39,087 nucleotides of DNA from an uncultured Gemmiger sp. Lineage in GTDB: Bacteria; Bacillota; Clostridia; Oscillospirales; Ruminococcaceae. Under the pieces are notes generated by a model. The model ran no database searches. It worked only from the letters and a program-made list of their open reading frames with translations, and was not told the origin of the DNA. Made by a program: the position numbers and the translations under genes. Below, piece by piece: positions 15,033 through 23,815 of the stretch. Position 1 is the first letter of the stretch, and every line of letters starts with the position of its first letter. The DNA is taken from positions 1-39,087 of the forward strand of contig CALWNP010000023.1 of the NCBI GenBank assembly GCA_944382835.1, read 5' to 3'.

Positions 15033-16413
15033 AGCGGAAAAAACCATCCAGACCACCGAGGAAACCCTGCTTGCCTTTGTGCGGCAGCATTACCTCTTCA
15101 AATCAGGCGATCGGGTCATTGTGGCCTGCTCCGGCGGGGCAGACTCTATGGCCCTTTTGCTCTTTTTGCTCCGCCGCCGCCGGGATCTGGCCATTGAGGT
15201 GCTGGCCACCCATGTGAACCACGGCATCCGGGGGGCGGCGGCCCAGGCCGATGCCAACTTTGTCACCGCCTTCTGCCGCCGCAACGGGGTGGAGCTTTTC
15301 CTCTACGATGCCCCCACTGAGGGAGTGGAGATTCCCCTCCATCCCAGCGAGGAATGGGCCCGCAACCTGCGCTACGGCTGGTTTGACCGGCTCAGCGCCA
15401 AGGAAGAGGCCAAGATCGCCACCGCCCACACCATGTCCGACCAGGCCGAGACGGTGCTGTTCCGGCTGGCCCGGGGTACTGGCGTACACGGGCTGGGGGG
15501 CATCACGCCCAGCCGCGGGGTGTATGTGCGGCCGTTTCTCTGCCTGACCCGGGAGGAAACGGTGGCATACTGCGAGGCCCTTGGGCAAAGCTATGTACAG
15601 GACGAATCCAACGACAGCGACACCTATGTGCGCAACCGGCTGCGCCACGACGCCATCCCGGCGCTGCAATACGCCAACCCCGCTGCGGTGCGCTGCATCG
15701 GGCGGCTGTGCCGGCAGATGCAGGAGCTGGACGCCTGGTTTGCCGCCGAGGCGGCCGCGCTGCTGCAATCGGCGGCCACCCCCCGGGGCTATGACATCCA
15801 GGTGCTGCGCCGCGCCGATGGCCCGGTGCTCAAGGCTGCGCTGCACAGCCTGGTGGCTCCGGTGCGGGACGCCGAGGAAAAGTACGTCAGCCTGCTGCGT
15901 TTTCTGATCCTGCGGGGGGAGGGTGCCTTGCAGCTGACCCCCCAGGTGACCTACAAGGTGCAGCGCGGCGAGCTGATCCGGATGGGGGAGCAGGGGGCAA
16001 CCCTGGCGCCTGCCCCGCCTCAGCCCGCTTTGCCGGGCATTTACCGGCTTCCGGGCGGCTATCTGATGCAGCTTTCGCTGGAAAAGTATGAAGATTTTCT
16101 AAAAAATGCACCAATTTTCAAAAAAGACTTAAACTGTTGCGCAGATTATGCTAAAATACAGAAGAATGTTCTGCTGCGCACCCGCCGGCCCGGGGATGAC
16201 TTCCGCCCCGCCGGCCGCCATGTACGCAAAACACTCAAGAAGTATTACAACGAGATCGCCGTCCCCCAGCAGGAACGGCCGCTGCTGCCGCTGATTGCCA
16301 GCGGCAGCGAGGTCATCTGGCTGTGGGGGTCCGGGTTTGCCGAGGGCTATGCCCCCGACGATTACACCCGGGAAGTTCTGGTGATCCGCACCGAAAAAAC
16401 AGATGGGGAATAA
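15019..16413 (+). CDS. tilS: tRNA(Ile)-lysidine synthase
   Basis: A 464-residue ATP-dependent ligase that converts C34 of tRNA-Ile(CAU) to lysidine, so that it reads AUA. The PP-loop is VACSGGADSMAL, followed by HVNHGIRG, ATAHTMSDQAETVLFRLARG and RNRLRHDAIPAL; the C-terminal TilS domain carries LLRTRRPGDDF and KKYYNE. ATG 15019 is chosen (GGATGAG just upstream); ATG 15010 in frame is also possible. The start lies inside the end of dnaB, so the two are translationally coupled. Near 16085-16165 the gene turns sharply AT-rich, where an internal promoter may sit. Confidence 0.93.
   Translation: MNSTEAEKTIQTTEETLLAFVRQHYLFKSGDRVIVACSGGADSMALLLFLLRRRRDLAIEVLATHVNHGIRGAAAQADANFVTAFCRRNGVELFLYDAPTEGVEIPLHPSEEWARNLRYGWFDRLSAKEEAKIATAHTMSDQAETVLFRLARGTGVHGLGGITPSRGVYVRPFLCLTREETVAYCEALGQSYVQDESNDSDTYVRNRLRHDAIPALQYANPAAVRCIGRLCRQMQELDAWFAAEAAALLQSAATPRGYDIQVLRRADGPVLKAALHSLVAPVRDAEEKYVSLLRFLILRGEGALQLTPQVTYKVQRGELIRMGEQGATLAPAPPQPALPGIYRLPGGYLMQLSLEKYEDFLKNAPIFKKDLNCCADYAKIQKNVLLRTRRPGDDFRPAGRHVRKTLKKYYNEIAVPQQERPLLPLIASGSEVIWLWGSGFAEGYAPDDYTREVLVIRTEKTDGE
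16129..16157 (+). promoter_or_regulatory. possible internal promoter for hpt-ftsH within tilS
   Basis: TTAAAC (16129-16134) and TAAAAT (16152-16157) are 17 bases apart in an AT-rich island inside the GC-rich tilS gene, about 260 bases before hpt. Confidence 0.45.
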
Positions 16414-16417
16414 CCTT

Positions 16418-16969
16418 ATGAACATGATGAACCAGGATATTGACCACGTCCTCGTCAGCGAGGAACAGCTCCAGGCCAAGGTGGCCGAATTGGGCGTTGC
16501 CATCAGCCGGGACTATGCGGGCAAGGACCTTTTGCTGGTGTCCATCCTCAAGGGGTCGGTTGTCTTTATGGCTGACCTGATGCGCGCCATCACCATCCCC
16601 TGCGCCATTGATTTCATGGTGGTTTCCAGCTACGGCGGGGCCAACACCTCCTCCACCGGTCTGGTCAAGATCATCAAGGACCTGGACCAGGACCTCTCTG
16701 GCAAGGATGTCCTCATCGTCGAGGACATTCTGGACACCGGCATCACCCTGTCTCATCTGGTGCCCATGCTGGAGATGCGCCGGCCCAACAGCGTGCGGCT
16801 GTGCACCATCCTCAGCAAGCCCTCCCGCCGCAAGGCCGACATCGAGCCGGATTACCTCGGCTTTGAGGTGCCGGACGAGTTCGTGGTGGGCTACGGTCTG
16901 GACTACGACGAAAAATACCGCAACCTTCCCTATGTCGGGGTTCTCAAGCCTGACGTTTATGCAAAATAA
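16418..16969 (+). CDS. hpt: hypoxanthine(-guanine) phosphoribosyltransferase
   Basis: A 183-residue purine salvage enzyme that joins hypoxanthine or guanine to PRPP, giving IMP or GMP. Motifs: [16 protein letters not shown], the flexible-loop SSYGG, the PRPP-binding [14 protein letters not shown], and the C-terminal base-binding region with [28 protein letters not shown] 16418 is chosen because GGGG lies 9 bases upstream; ATG 16403, inside the end of tilS, lacks a binding site. The tilS-hpt-ftsH order is conserved in Firmicutes. Confidence 0.95.
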   Translation: MNMMNQDIDHVLVSEEQLQAKVAELGVAISRDYAGKDLLLVSILKGSVVFMADLMRAITIPCAIDFMVVSSYGGANTSSTGLVKIIKDLDQDLSGKDVLIVEDILDTGITLSHLVPMLEMRRPNSVRLCTILSKPSRRKADIEPDYLGFEVPDEFVVGYGLDYDEKYRNLPYVGVLKPDVYAK

Positions 16970-17004
16970 CACGGCCCCCTTCCGGGGCAATAGGAGTTGA
17001 TTTC

Positions 17005-19065
17005 TTGCAGCACAAACCACGTTTCAGCGGCGTGATCGTCGCCGCAGTCCTTTTGGTGCTGGCGTTGGTGGTCACCACAACGGTGGCCTCCATGTCGGGC
17101 AGCTCCGGCAGCACCATGAAACTGTCCGAGGTCATGGGCTATTTCGAGGCCAACCAGGTGACCTACTTCAACCTGGACCTGAACACCGGCGTCATTGACC
17201 TCAGTCTCAAGGAGGGCAAGTATCCGCTGCCCGAAAATGCCCAGCAGCAGGCCAGCACTGCCAACAGCGCCGCCGGCGCCAGCGGCGGACTCCTGGCCGA
17301 GCTGGCCGGTTCGGAGAATTACGGTCCCCAGAACGGCGGGGTGGTGGAGGTCACCTACAAGCTGCCCTACACCGCCTACTTCCTGGAATACCTCAACGGC
17401 TATATCCAGCAGTACAACGAGGCCAACCCCGACGCCCCCATGCAGTATGACATGGTGGAGATCAAAAGCAGCATTCCCTGGGTGGAGATCGTCTTCTACC
17501 TGATCATGATCGCCAGCGTGGCCATGCTGTTCATGTCGATGTACCGCGGCGGCGCGGGCGGCGGCATCATGAATGTGGGCCGCGCCAAGGTCAAGGATCA
17601 GCAGGAGGGCCAGCGCAAGGCCACCTTTGCCGATGTGGCCGGCGCCGACGAGGAGAAAGAGGAACTCAAGGAAGTTGTGGAGTTCCTCAAGGCCCCCAAC
17701 AAGTTCAACAGCCTGGGCGCCCGGATTCCCCACGGTGTTCTGCTGGTGGGCCCTCCGGGTACCGGTAAAACCCTGCTGGCCCGCGCCTGTGCCGGTGAGG
17801 CGGGGGTGCCCTTCTACGCCATTTCCGGTTCGGATTTCGTCGAGATGTACGTCGGCGTGGGCGCCTCCCGTGTGCGTGACCTCTTTGAAAAGGCCAAAAA
17901 GACCATGCCCTCCATCATCTTCATCGATGAGATTGATGCGGTGGGCCGCCAGCGCGGTGCCGGTCTGGGCGGCGGTCACGACGAGCGGGAACAGACCCTG
18001 AACCAGTTGCTGGTGGAGATGGACGGCTTCGACGCCAACGACGGCGTCATTGTCATGGCTGCCACCAACCGTGCCGACATTCTGGACAAGGCGCTGCTGC
18101 GCCCCGGCCGGTTTGACCGCCAGGTCTATGTGGGCCTGCCCGACGTGAAGGGCCGCGAGGAGATCCTCAAGGTCCATACCAAGAACAAACCCCTGGGCCC
18201 CGACGTGAGCCTCAAGACCATCGCCAAGTCCACCGCCGGTTTCTCCGGCGCCGACCTGGAAAACCTGGTCAACGAGGCTGCCCTGCTGGCTGCCCGCAAG
18301 GGCAAGAAGGCCATCACCGAGCCTGAGATCGAGGAAGCCTCCATCAAGGTGGTGGCTGGCCCCGAAAAGAAGAGCCGTGTGGTCACCGAAAAGGAAAAGC
18401 GGCTGACCGCCTACCACGAAACCGGCCATGCCATCACCGGCTACTTCTGCAAGACCCATGATCCGGTGCATCAGATCAGCATTATCCCGCGCGGTGCGGC
18501 GGGCGGGTATACCATGTATCTGCCGGAGAAAGATCCCAGCTATGTGACCAAGACCGCCATGAGCGAGAGCATTGTCAGCCTGCTGGGCGGCCGTGTGGCC
18601 GAACAGCTGGTGCTGGATGATATCTCCACCGGCGCTTCCAACGACCTGCAGCGGGCCACCGATACCGCCCGCGCCATGGTCACCCGCTACGGCTTCTCGG
18701 AGCGGCTGGGCCCGGTGGTCTACGGCACCGACCCCGGCGAGACCTTCCTGGGCCGTGACTTCGGCCAGGGCAAGGGCTACTCCGAGACGGTGGCTGCCGA
18801 GATCGACAGCGAGATCCGCGACATCGTGGAGGAAGGATACGAGACGGCCCGCCGTATCCTCAGCGAGCATATGGCCGAACTGCATAAGGTGGCTGCGGTC
18901 CTGATGGAGCGCGAAAAGATCTCTGGCGAAGAGTTCGAAACCCTCATGAAGGGCGGAACCCTCTCACCCTTTGACCTCAACGACAAAACGCCCACGGCAA
19001 CCCCTGCGGCACAGCCGGATCAGGTTCCCACCGATGGCATGACTGACAAAGAGCAAGGTGAATGA
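17005..19065 (+). CDS. ftsH: ATP-dependent membrane zinc metalloprotease FtsH
   Basis: A 686-residue AAA+ protease of the cytoplasmic membrane that removes misassembled membrane proteins and short-lived regulators. An N-terminal membrane helix (residues ~8-30), an extracytoplasmic domain of ~130 residues with a Gln/Ala/Ser/Gly-rich insert (about 78-105), a second helix (~163-180), Walker A GPPGTGKT (249-256), Walker [11 protein letters not shown], the second region of homology ending RPGRFDRQ and the zinc site HETGH (471-475) are all visible. The start is a TTG at 17005 with AGGAG at the right distance; the first ATG in frame would cut off the membrane helix. Confidence 0.96.
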   Translation: MQHKPRFSGVIVAAVLLVLALVVTTTVASMSGSSGSTMKLSEVMGYFEANQVTYFNLDLNTGVIDLSLKEGKYPLPENAQQQASTANSAAGASGGLLAELAGSENYGPQNGGVVEVTYKLPYTAYFLEYLNGYIQQYNEANPDAPMQYDMVEIKSSIPWVEIVFYLIMIASVAMLFMSMYRGGAGGGIMNVGRAKVKDQQEGQRKATFADVAGADEEKEELKEVVEFLKAPNKFNSLGARIPHGVLLVGPPGTGKTLLARACAGEAGVPFYAISGSDFVEMYVGVGASRVRDLFEKAKKTMPSIIFIDEIDAVGRQRGAGLGGGHDEREQTLNQLLVEMDGFDANDGVIVMAATNRADILDKALLRPGRFDRQVYVGLPDVKGREEILKVHTKNKPLGPDVSLKTIAKSTAGFSGADLENLVNEAALLAARKGKKAITEPEIEEASIKVVAGPEKKSRVVTEKEKRLTAYHETGHAITGYFCKTHDPVHQISIIPRGAAGGYTMYLPEKDPSYVTKTAMSESIVSLLGGRVAEQLVLDDISTGASNDLQRATDTARAMVTRYGFSERLGPVVYGTDPGETFLGRDFGQGKGYSETVAAEIDSEIRDIVEEGYETARRILSEHMAELHKVAAVLMEREKISGEEFETLMKGGTLSPFDLNDKTPTATPAAQPDQVPTDGMTDKEQGE

Positions 19066-19066
19066 G

Positions 19067-20149
19067 ATGGATCAGAATTTTTCCCTGATGGCACAATCCC
19101 GCGCCAACTATTACACTGCCGGCAGCCCGGTGCAGTTCGTCCGTGTCGAGCTGCTCAAGGGGGATGTCACCGGTGAGGTGGCCGTCTGCCTGACCTTCAA
19201 GAATGTGGGCACCGAGCCGCTGACCGGCCTGGTGATTCACTTCAAGTGCAAGGATGCCGCCGGCCAGGTCCTCTGCGAGGACGACTTCTACTACGAGCAG
19301 CTGGACGCCCAGCCCGGCGACTTGTTCGGCAGTGATGACGCGGTGTTTGTCAGCGATACCCCGGTCTCCAGCGTGGAGATCGAGCAGGACCGTGCCTTCC
19401 TCAATGGCCATGGGGTGGACCTGCGGGGCTACAAGCGGGTGCGGCTGCAAAACCCCCGCGTGCTGCCCGGCTCCATCGCCAAGACCCTGCAGGCCCGCAC
19501 CGGCAACAGCCAGTTGGTCTGTGTCCCCCAGGACACCGAGTATGGCTGGTTCTGCGCCTGCGGCGCCTTCCATCCCAATGAGGAAGCGGCCCAGGTCTGC
19601 AGCGAGTGCGGGGGAGACCGCGCCTACATCAAGGCCGCGCTGACCACCATCCTGGAAGAAGCCCGCCGCGCTGCCGAGGAGCAGCAGCGGGAGATCAACG
19701 CCGTCAGCAACCATGTGGCGGCACCTGCCCAACCCGAACCCCAGCAGCCCGACCAACCGGACCCGGCTGCCACCGCGGCTGCCGCCCAGGCCGCCATCAA
19801 CGAGCAGGAGGGCGGCACCACCGCCCAGTTTGCTCCGCCGGTTGCCGATGAGCCCACCAACGCCGAGATGGCCCGGGTGCAACGCTATGCCCCCAACGGC
19901 CGCCTCTTTGAGGATGACCCCGAGGAGGAGGACGACGAGGTGGACGGCACCCGGATGTACGACACCGACGAGGTGGACGGCGACTATGACGAGGAGGAAG
20001 AGCCTCGCGGCCGGTATGTCGATGACGAGGAGGAGAGTGAGGACGATGTGATGGCCGAGCGGATCATCCATTGGGCCCCGCCCATCACCGCCATCATCTG
20101 CGCGCTGATCATTGCGGTTACCCTGATCTATTACTTTGTGCTGGCCTGA
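19067..20149 (+). CDS. zinc-ribbon, tail-anchored membrane protein of unknown function
   Basis: A 360-residue protein I cannot assign to a named family. From the N-terminus: a beta-rich domain (~1-155, with VEVAV- and LVIHFKCK-like strands); a zinc ribbon with Cys163-x-Cys165 and Cys178-x2-Cys181; a short charged helix; a Pro/Gln/Ala-rich linker (~210-250); a very acidic stretch (~275-330); and one C-terminal membrane helix ending LIYYFVLA. There is no signal peptide, so it should be a cytoplasmic protein anchored by its tail. ATG 19067 is preferred over GTG 19058 because AAGGTG lies upstream; it begins one base after the ftsH stop, so it is very probably co-translated with ftsH. A link to FtsH function is inference from position only. 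Confidence 0.75.
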   Translation: MDQNFSLMAQSRANYYTAGSPVQFVRVELLKGDVTGEVAVCLTFKNVGTEPLTGLVIHFKCKDAAGQVLCEDDFYYEQLDAQPGDLFGSDDAVFVSDTPVSSVEIEQDRAFLNGHGVDLRGYKRVRLQNPRVLPGSIAKTLQARTGNSQLVCVPQDTEYGWFCACGAFHPNEEAAQVCSECGGDRAYIKAALTTILEEARRAAEEQQREINAVSNHVAAPAQPEPQQPDQPDPAATAAAAQAAINEQEGGTTAQFAPPVADEPTNAEMARVQRYAPNGRLFEDDPEEEDDEVDGTRMYDTDEVDGDYDEEEEPRGRYVDDEEESEDDVMAERIIHWAPPITAIICALIIAVTLIYYFVLA

Positions 20150-20169
20150 AGGCCCGTCTCTTGATTTCC

Positions 20170-20204
20170 AACCCCTGCCCAACCTGGGCGGGGGTTTGTG
20201 TTGT
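20170..20204 (+). terminator. terminator of the rnj-ftsH operon
   Basis: AACCCCTGCCC (20170-20180) pairs with GGGCGGGGGTT (20186-20196, one G-T pair), followed by TTTGTGTTG. It separates the housekeeping operon from the GntR operon. Confidence 0.8.
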
Positions 20205-20241
20205 GCACAAAAACTGTTACATCTTTTGGACAAAAGAACAC

Positions 20242-20272
20242 TTGCTTTTCAGGCGTATTACAGGTATAATAC
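20242..20272 (+). promoter_or_regulatory. promoter and candidate operator of the GntR-ABC operon
   Basis: TTGCTT (20242-20247) and TATAAT (20265-20270) are 17 bases apart. GTATTA (20255-20260) and TAATAC (20267-20272) form an inverted repeat with a 6-base spacer across the -10, a fitting place for autorepression by the GntR protein encoded just downstream. Confidence 0.65.
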
Positions 20273-20337
20273 AGCTAAACCAAGAGGCGTATGAACGCCA
20301 TAGCACACACCCGTACCTTGGAAGGGGGGAGAACACC

Positions 20338-20715
20338 ATGGTCAGTTTTGCCGGGCTGCGGTTTGACGACCGCACGCCGGTCTATCAGCAGATTGCCGAA
20401 CACCTCAAACGGCAGATCCTTCTGGGCACCGTCCAGGATGGGGAGCCGATGCCCAGCCGCCGGGAACTGGCAGCTCAGACTGGCATCAATCCCAACACCG
20501 CTCAAAAGGCTTATCGCCTGATGGCCGAGGAGGGATATGTCCGCACCGACGGCAACAACGGCAGCACAGTCTGCCTGACGCCGGCGCTGCGCACCGCCAT
20601 CGAGGAGGAGCTCACCCGCGGGCTGGTGGAGCAATTTGTCCGGGACGCCCGGGCCAACCGGTTGTCCTACAAAAAGGTCATCAGCCTGATCAGTGAGCTG
20701 TGGGGCGAGGAATGA
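20338..20715 (+). CDS. GntR family transcriptional regulator, YtrA-like
   Basis: A 125-residue regulator with an N-terminal GntR winged helix (PVYQQIAEHLKRQILLG at 14-30, MPSRRELAAQTGINPNTAQKAYRLMAEEG at 38-66 with the recognition helix at its end) and a short ~45-residue helical tail with no large ligand domain. That size and tail are typical of the YtrA subfamily, whose members usually repress adjacent ABC transporter operons. GGGGGGAG precedes the ATG. It is the first gene of a seven-gene operon; the palindrome over the -10 is the likely operator. The effector is unknown. Confidence 0.88.
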   Translation: MVSFAGLRFDDRTPVYQQIAEHLKRQILLGTVQDGEPMPSRRELAAQTGINPNTAQKAYRLMAEEGYVRTDGNNGSTVCLTPALRTAIEEELTRGLVEQFVRDARANRLSYKKVISLISELWGEE

Positions 20716-20765
20716 TTTTTCTTTGCCCACAGTGTACTAACCAAATCATACAGGGAGGAACCTCT

Positions 20766-21539
20766 ATGAAATCGATGCTTCCCTTGACGGGATGGAATTT
20801 CTATATGGTCCGCCGCCCGCTGGGAACGGTGCTGGCAGTGATGCTGCTGGCCGAAACGGCGCTGGCGCTGTTCTGTGCCACCCGGCCGGCCCTGTGCACC
20901 CTCGGCCAAAGTGCCCTTTACGGCAATCTGGGCGGACCGTTGCTCTTTCTGGCGGCCTACCTGGGGGCCCTCTGGGCCAGCCTGCGCCCTCTGGCTATGA
21001 CCGGGGGCCGCAGCCGGGCGGGGTGCACCTTGCTCACCCTGCCCATGCCCCGCTGGCAGATTCTGCTGGCCCAGGTCCTGTCCAGCGTGCTGTCACTGGC
21101 AGCGGTCATCGCCTGTCAGCTGCTCTGGATGGTGGTGATCTACTGGCCCACCACCGCCATCCAGGCTGCGGTGGCCAACGCCCACAACCTGGGCGATCTG
21201 GTGGAACAGCGCTCGCTGTGGTGGGAGCTGGCCGCCAACCCCATTTTCAACCTGCTGCTGCCCTGGCAGGGCGGGGCGGTCTGGCGGCTGCCGCTTTTCC
21301 TGCTGGCGCCTGCTCTCATCGCCCCGGGAGTTTTGCTGCAGCGTGGCAAGGCACGGTTCGGGGCGGTCTGCCTGACGGTGGCGGGGGCGCTGCTCTGCCT
21401 GGCCCTGGCCGCCGTCTATGCCGCCAAACAGGGATATGACAGCGGGGATCTCTGGATGGCGGGGGCGGTCTGCCTGCTCTGCCTGATCTCCTGGTTCTGG
21501 TCGCTGCGCGCACTGCGCCGGGCCGTACCCATCCAATAA
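20766..21539 (+). CDS. ABC transporter permease-like membrane protein, copy 1
   Basis: A 257-residue protein with about six membrane helices. It resembles ABC-2 type permeases in size and topology but I recognise no named family. It is a clear paralogue of the gene at 23020: shared features are a start of MK-x-L-x-W-x3-MVRR, a cytoplasmic GR(S/A)RAG-x-TLLTLP loop, NP(I/L)F(N/H)LLLP after the third or fourth helix and a C-terminal LRALRRA. The conserved basic loop is a plausible contact with the ATPase encoded at 25231. ATG 20766 follows AGGGAGGAAC; the next gene starts 13 bases after the stop. Confidence 0.75.
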   Translation: MKSMLPLTGWNFYMVRRPLGTVLAVMLLAETALALFCATRPALCTLGQSALYGNLGGPLLFLAAYLGALWASLRPLAMTGGRSRAGCTLLTLPMPRWQILLAQVLSSVLSLAAVIACQLLWMVVIYWPTTAIQAAVANAHNLGDLVEQRSLWWELAANPIFNLLLPWQGGAVWRLPLFLLAPALIAPGVLLQRGKARFGAVCLTVAGALLCLALAAVYAAKQGYDSGDLWMAGAVCLLCLISWFWSLRALRRAVPIQ

Positions 21540-21552
21540 GGAGGGATCACCG

Positions 21553-23001
21553 ATGAAACAGAACTTTTGCCACCCCGGCCGGCTGACGCTGGGAGCGCTG
21601 GCCGTCTGTCTGGCGGTGGTGCTGGCCCTGGCCCTGACAATGCGGCTGTGCTGGCCGCGGGATGCCTTTTCCCTCACCGATCTGGAAGGGGACACCGCCG
21701 CCCTGGAAGGCTTTGCCCTGGGCGGCGGGCTGGAAATCGACACCAATGGCCACCAGCTGGGCGTCCGGTTCACCATGCAGGACGGTCAGCTGACCAACAC
21801 CCTGACCACCGGCCGCAGCAGTGCCCTCCAAAACGCCTGGATCGGTTTTTCCACCGCACTGCCTGCGGCACAGCGGGAGGCGCTGGACGCCCAGGCAGCC
21901 GAGGGAAAATACAGCGAGTGGAACAGCGCCTTGATGGGTCTGGCCCAGACCAGCAGCTCGGGCATCCAGCGCAGCGTCTCCACCGACCAGGTGGAGATCA
22001 TGCTCACGGTGGATTATGATGCTCCCGACGGTGTGGTCCGCAGCGTGCGGTTCCCCTGCGGGCAGCTCACCCTGAGCCAGCCCCTCACCTTTGCAGCCGA
22101 GATTGGTTACCGCGATGGGGAACCCTATGTGCGGCAGGATTACACCGCCAACGCCAGCGAACAGTGGAACGAGATTTCCCAGACCTGGGAAAGCCGGACC
22201 GCAGTCTTGGCGGATGGAGCGGTGGTGGCGCTGAATAACACCGGCGATGTGCCGGGCACCCAAAGCGGTCTGTACCTGGTGGGGGACGGGCTAACCCAGT
22301 CGGAAATTCTCGCCCTGCCCGCCGATGCCACAGTGGGGGATTGCCCGGTGCAGTCCAGAACCCTGGCCTACGGCACGGTCCATCCGGTCTGGACCATGCC
22401 CCAGGGAGGCAAGCTGGTGGACCTGGTGACCACCGGAGATTCCATCGCCCTCTTTTATCTGGATGACAGCGGCTGCCATCTGCTGACCATGGATCAGCAG
22501 GGGGGCAACCAGCAGATTCTGGACCTGACCGATGCCCTGCCCGACGGAAACTTCCGCGGGTTGGAAACCCTCCGCCCTGATGAGGTGGCCTGCGCCACCG
22601 AAGAGGCGCAGCCGGACGGCGGCCGGGTGGACCGGGTGCAGGTGTTCCGGCTGGCGGCGGGAAGGATCACTGCCCAGGGCAGCTGCCTGCCCGATCAGAT
22701 TCCCACCTATGACACCGCCGTGGCCATGAGCGAGGACGGCAGCCGGCTGCTGACGGTTTCCTCAGTCAGTGACCTGGTAGATCTGCCGGATTCCTCGGGG
22801 GGACAGCTGATCTGGAAAAAAGGCTGTACCCTGGAAGTCTGGCAGCAGGGGACCGGCACCGCCCTGTGCACCGCACAGCTGAAATCCCAGCGGAATGTGG
22901 CCAAGGGCTGGTCCTATGGCCGTTGGAATGAGCTCTGGCCCATGGGTCGGCTGCTGACCCGGGATCTGAGCCTGACGCTGGATGGCATCAACACCTTCTG
23001 A
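21553..23001 (+). CDS. membrane-anchored extracytoplasmic protein, copy 1
   Basis: A 482-residue protein of no recognised family with one N-terminal membrane helix (about residues 11-33) and no lipobox or obvious cleavage site, leaving a ~445-residue domain outside the cell. It is a paralogue of the gene at 23816: both begin the exported part with L-x-D-x-x-GD-x-x-AL-x-GF and share a block of the form G-x-Y-x-x-x-DGLTQ-x-E-x-x-A-x-PA. The C-terminal half has repeating beta patterns such as EDGSRLLTVSS and LEVWQQGTG that recall beta-propeller blades; this is an impression, not a demonstrated fold. It is encoded between the two permease copies. RBS AGGAGGG. Confidence 0.7.
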   Translation: MKQNFCHPGRLTLGALAVCLAVVLALALTMRLCWPRDAFSLTDLEGDTAALEGFALGGGLEIDTNGHQLGVRFTMQDGQLTNTLTTGRSSALQNAWIGFSTALPAAQREALDAQAAEGKYSEWNSALMGLAQTSSSGIQRSVSTDQVEIMLTVDYDAPDGVVRSVRFPCGQLTLSQPLTFAAEIGYRDGEPYVRQDYTANASEQWNEISQTWESRTAVLADGAVVALNNTGDVPGTQSGLYLVGDGLTQSEILALPADATVGDCPVQSRTLAYGTVHPVWTMPQGGKLVDLVTTGDSIALFYLDDSGCHLLTMDQQGGNQQILDLTDALPDGNFRGLETLRPDEVACATEEAQPDGGRVDRVQVFRLAAGRITAQGSCLPDQIPTYDTAVAMSEDGSRLLTVSSVSDLVDLPDSSGGQLIWKKGCTLEVWQQGTGTALCTAQLKSQRNVAKGWSYGRWNELWPMGRLLTRDLSLTLDGINTF

Positions 23002-23019
23002 GGAAAGGGAGGCAACCCA

Positions 23020-23802
23020 ATGAAACCGATCCTGAATCTTGCAGCCTGGGGCTGGGCGATGGTACGCCGCTCCTATGGGCTGCTCTGTGCCCTGTTTGCC
23101 GCCCAGCAGCTGGTCATCCTGCTGCTGTTGGCGGCCCGGCGGAGCAACGTGGGCGGGTGGTACACCTGGTACTATCTCCATGGCATGCAGGCCCCGCTGC
23201 TGGTGGTGGCCTGGCTGGCCGCCGGTGTCCTGTCGGCCCGGATACTCTGGCAGGCCAACGGTCGGGCCAGGGCGGGCTACACCCTGCTCACCCTGCCCCA
23301 GTCCCGCGGCTCGTTGCTGGCAGCGCAGGTCCTGCTCTGCGGCGGCATGCAGCTGGGGATCCTGGCCTGGCAGCTGGTGCTATACGCCCTGTTCCGCTGG
23401 CCGGTGATGGCGGTGGCCAACCGGGTGGCGGCCGGGGCACTGTCCCAGCCCATACATCCTTCTTCCCTCTATGAACAGCTCTTCATCAATCCGCTCTTCC
23501 ACCTGCTGCTGCCCGCCCGGCCGGTGGCGGCCCTCTGGCTGTGGGGCTGGTGGCTGGCTTCGGCGGTGGTGCTGCCCTGCATCTTTGTGCACAGGGTGGC
23601 GGGACGGCTGGTCCAGGGGATTCTGGCCGCTGTGGTCCTGGTTCTGGGTGGGGCCCAGAATCTGATGGAATACTACCGCTGGCAGGGCAGCCTGGACCCC
23701 GTCCGCGGCCAGATGCTGATTTTGCCGGCCCTGGTGCTGGTGCTCACCGGCGTCAGCCTGGCCTGGGCCCTGCGGGCGCTGCGGCGCGCGGAATTTGTCT
23801 GA
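23020..23802 (+). CDS. ABC transporter permease-like membrane protein, copy 2
   Basis: A 260-residue protein with about six membrane helices, paralogous to the protein at 20766 (see the shared MVRR start, GRARAG-YTLLTLP loop, NPLFHLLLP and C-terminal LRALRRA). Divergence outside those blocks is large, so the duplication is not recent. Together the two could form a heterodimeric channel for the single ATPase encoded downstream. It starts 18 bases after the preceding stop with GGAAAGGGAGG as binding site and is followed 13 bases later by its own exported partner. Confidence 0.75.
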   Translation: MKPILNLAAWGWAMVRRSYGLLCALFAAQQLVILLLLAARRSNVGGWYTWYYLHGMQAPLLVVAWLAAGVLSARILWQANGRARAGYTLLTLPQSRGSLLAAQVLLCGGMQLGILAWQLVLYALFRWPVMAVANRVAAGALSQPIHPSSLYEQLFINPLFHLLLPARPVAALWLWGWWLASAVVLPCIFVHRVAGRLVQGILAAVVLVLGGAQNLMEYYRWQGSLDPVRGQMLILPALVLVLTGVSLAWALRALRRAEFV

Positions 23803-23815
23803 GGAGGTGGCCGCA

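Noticed and set aside
16957-18885. Open frame of 642 codons on the minus strand opposite ftsH
   Set aside because: Antisense shadow of ftsH, with Gly/His/Leu-rich low-information sequence.
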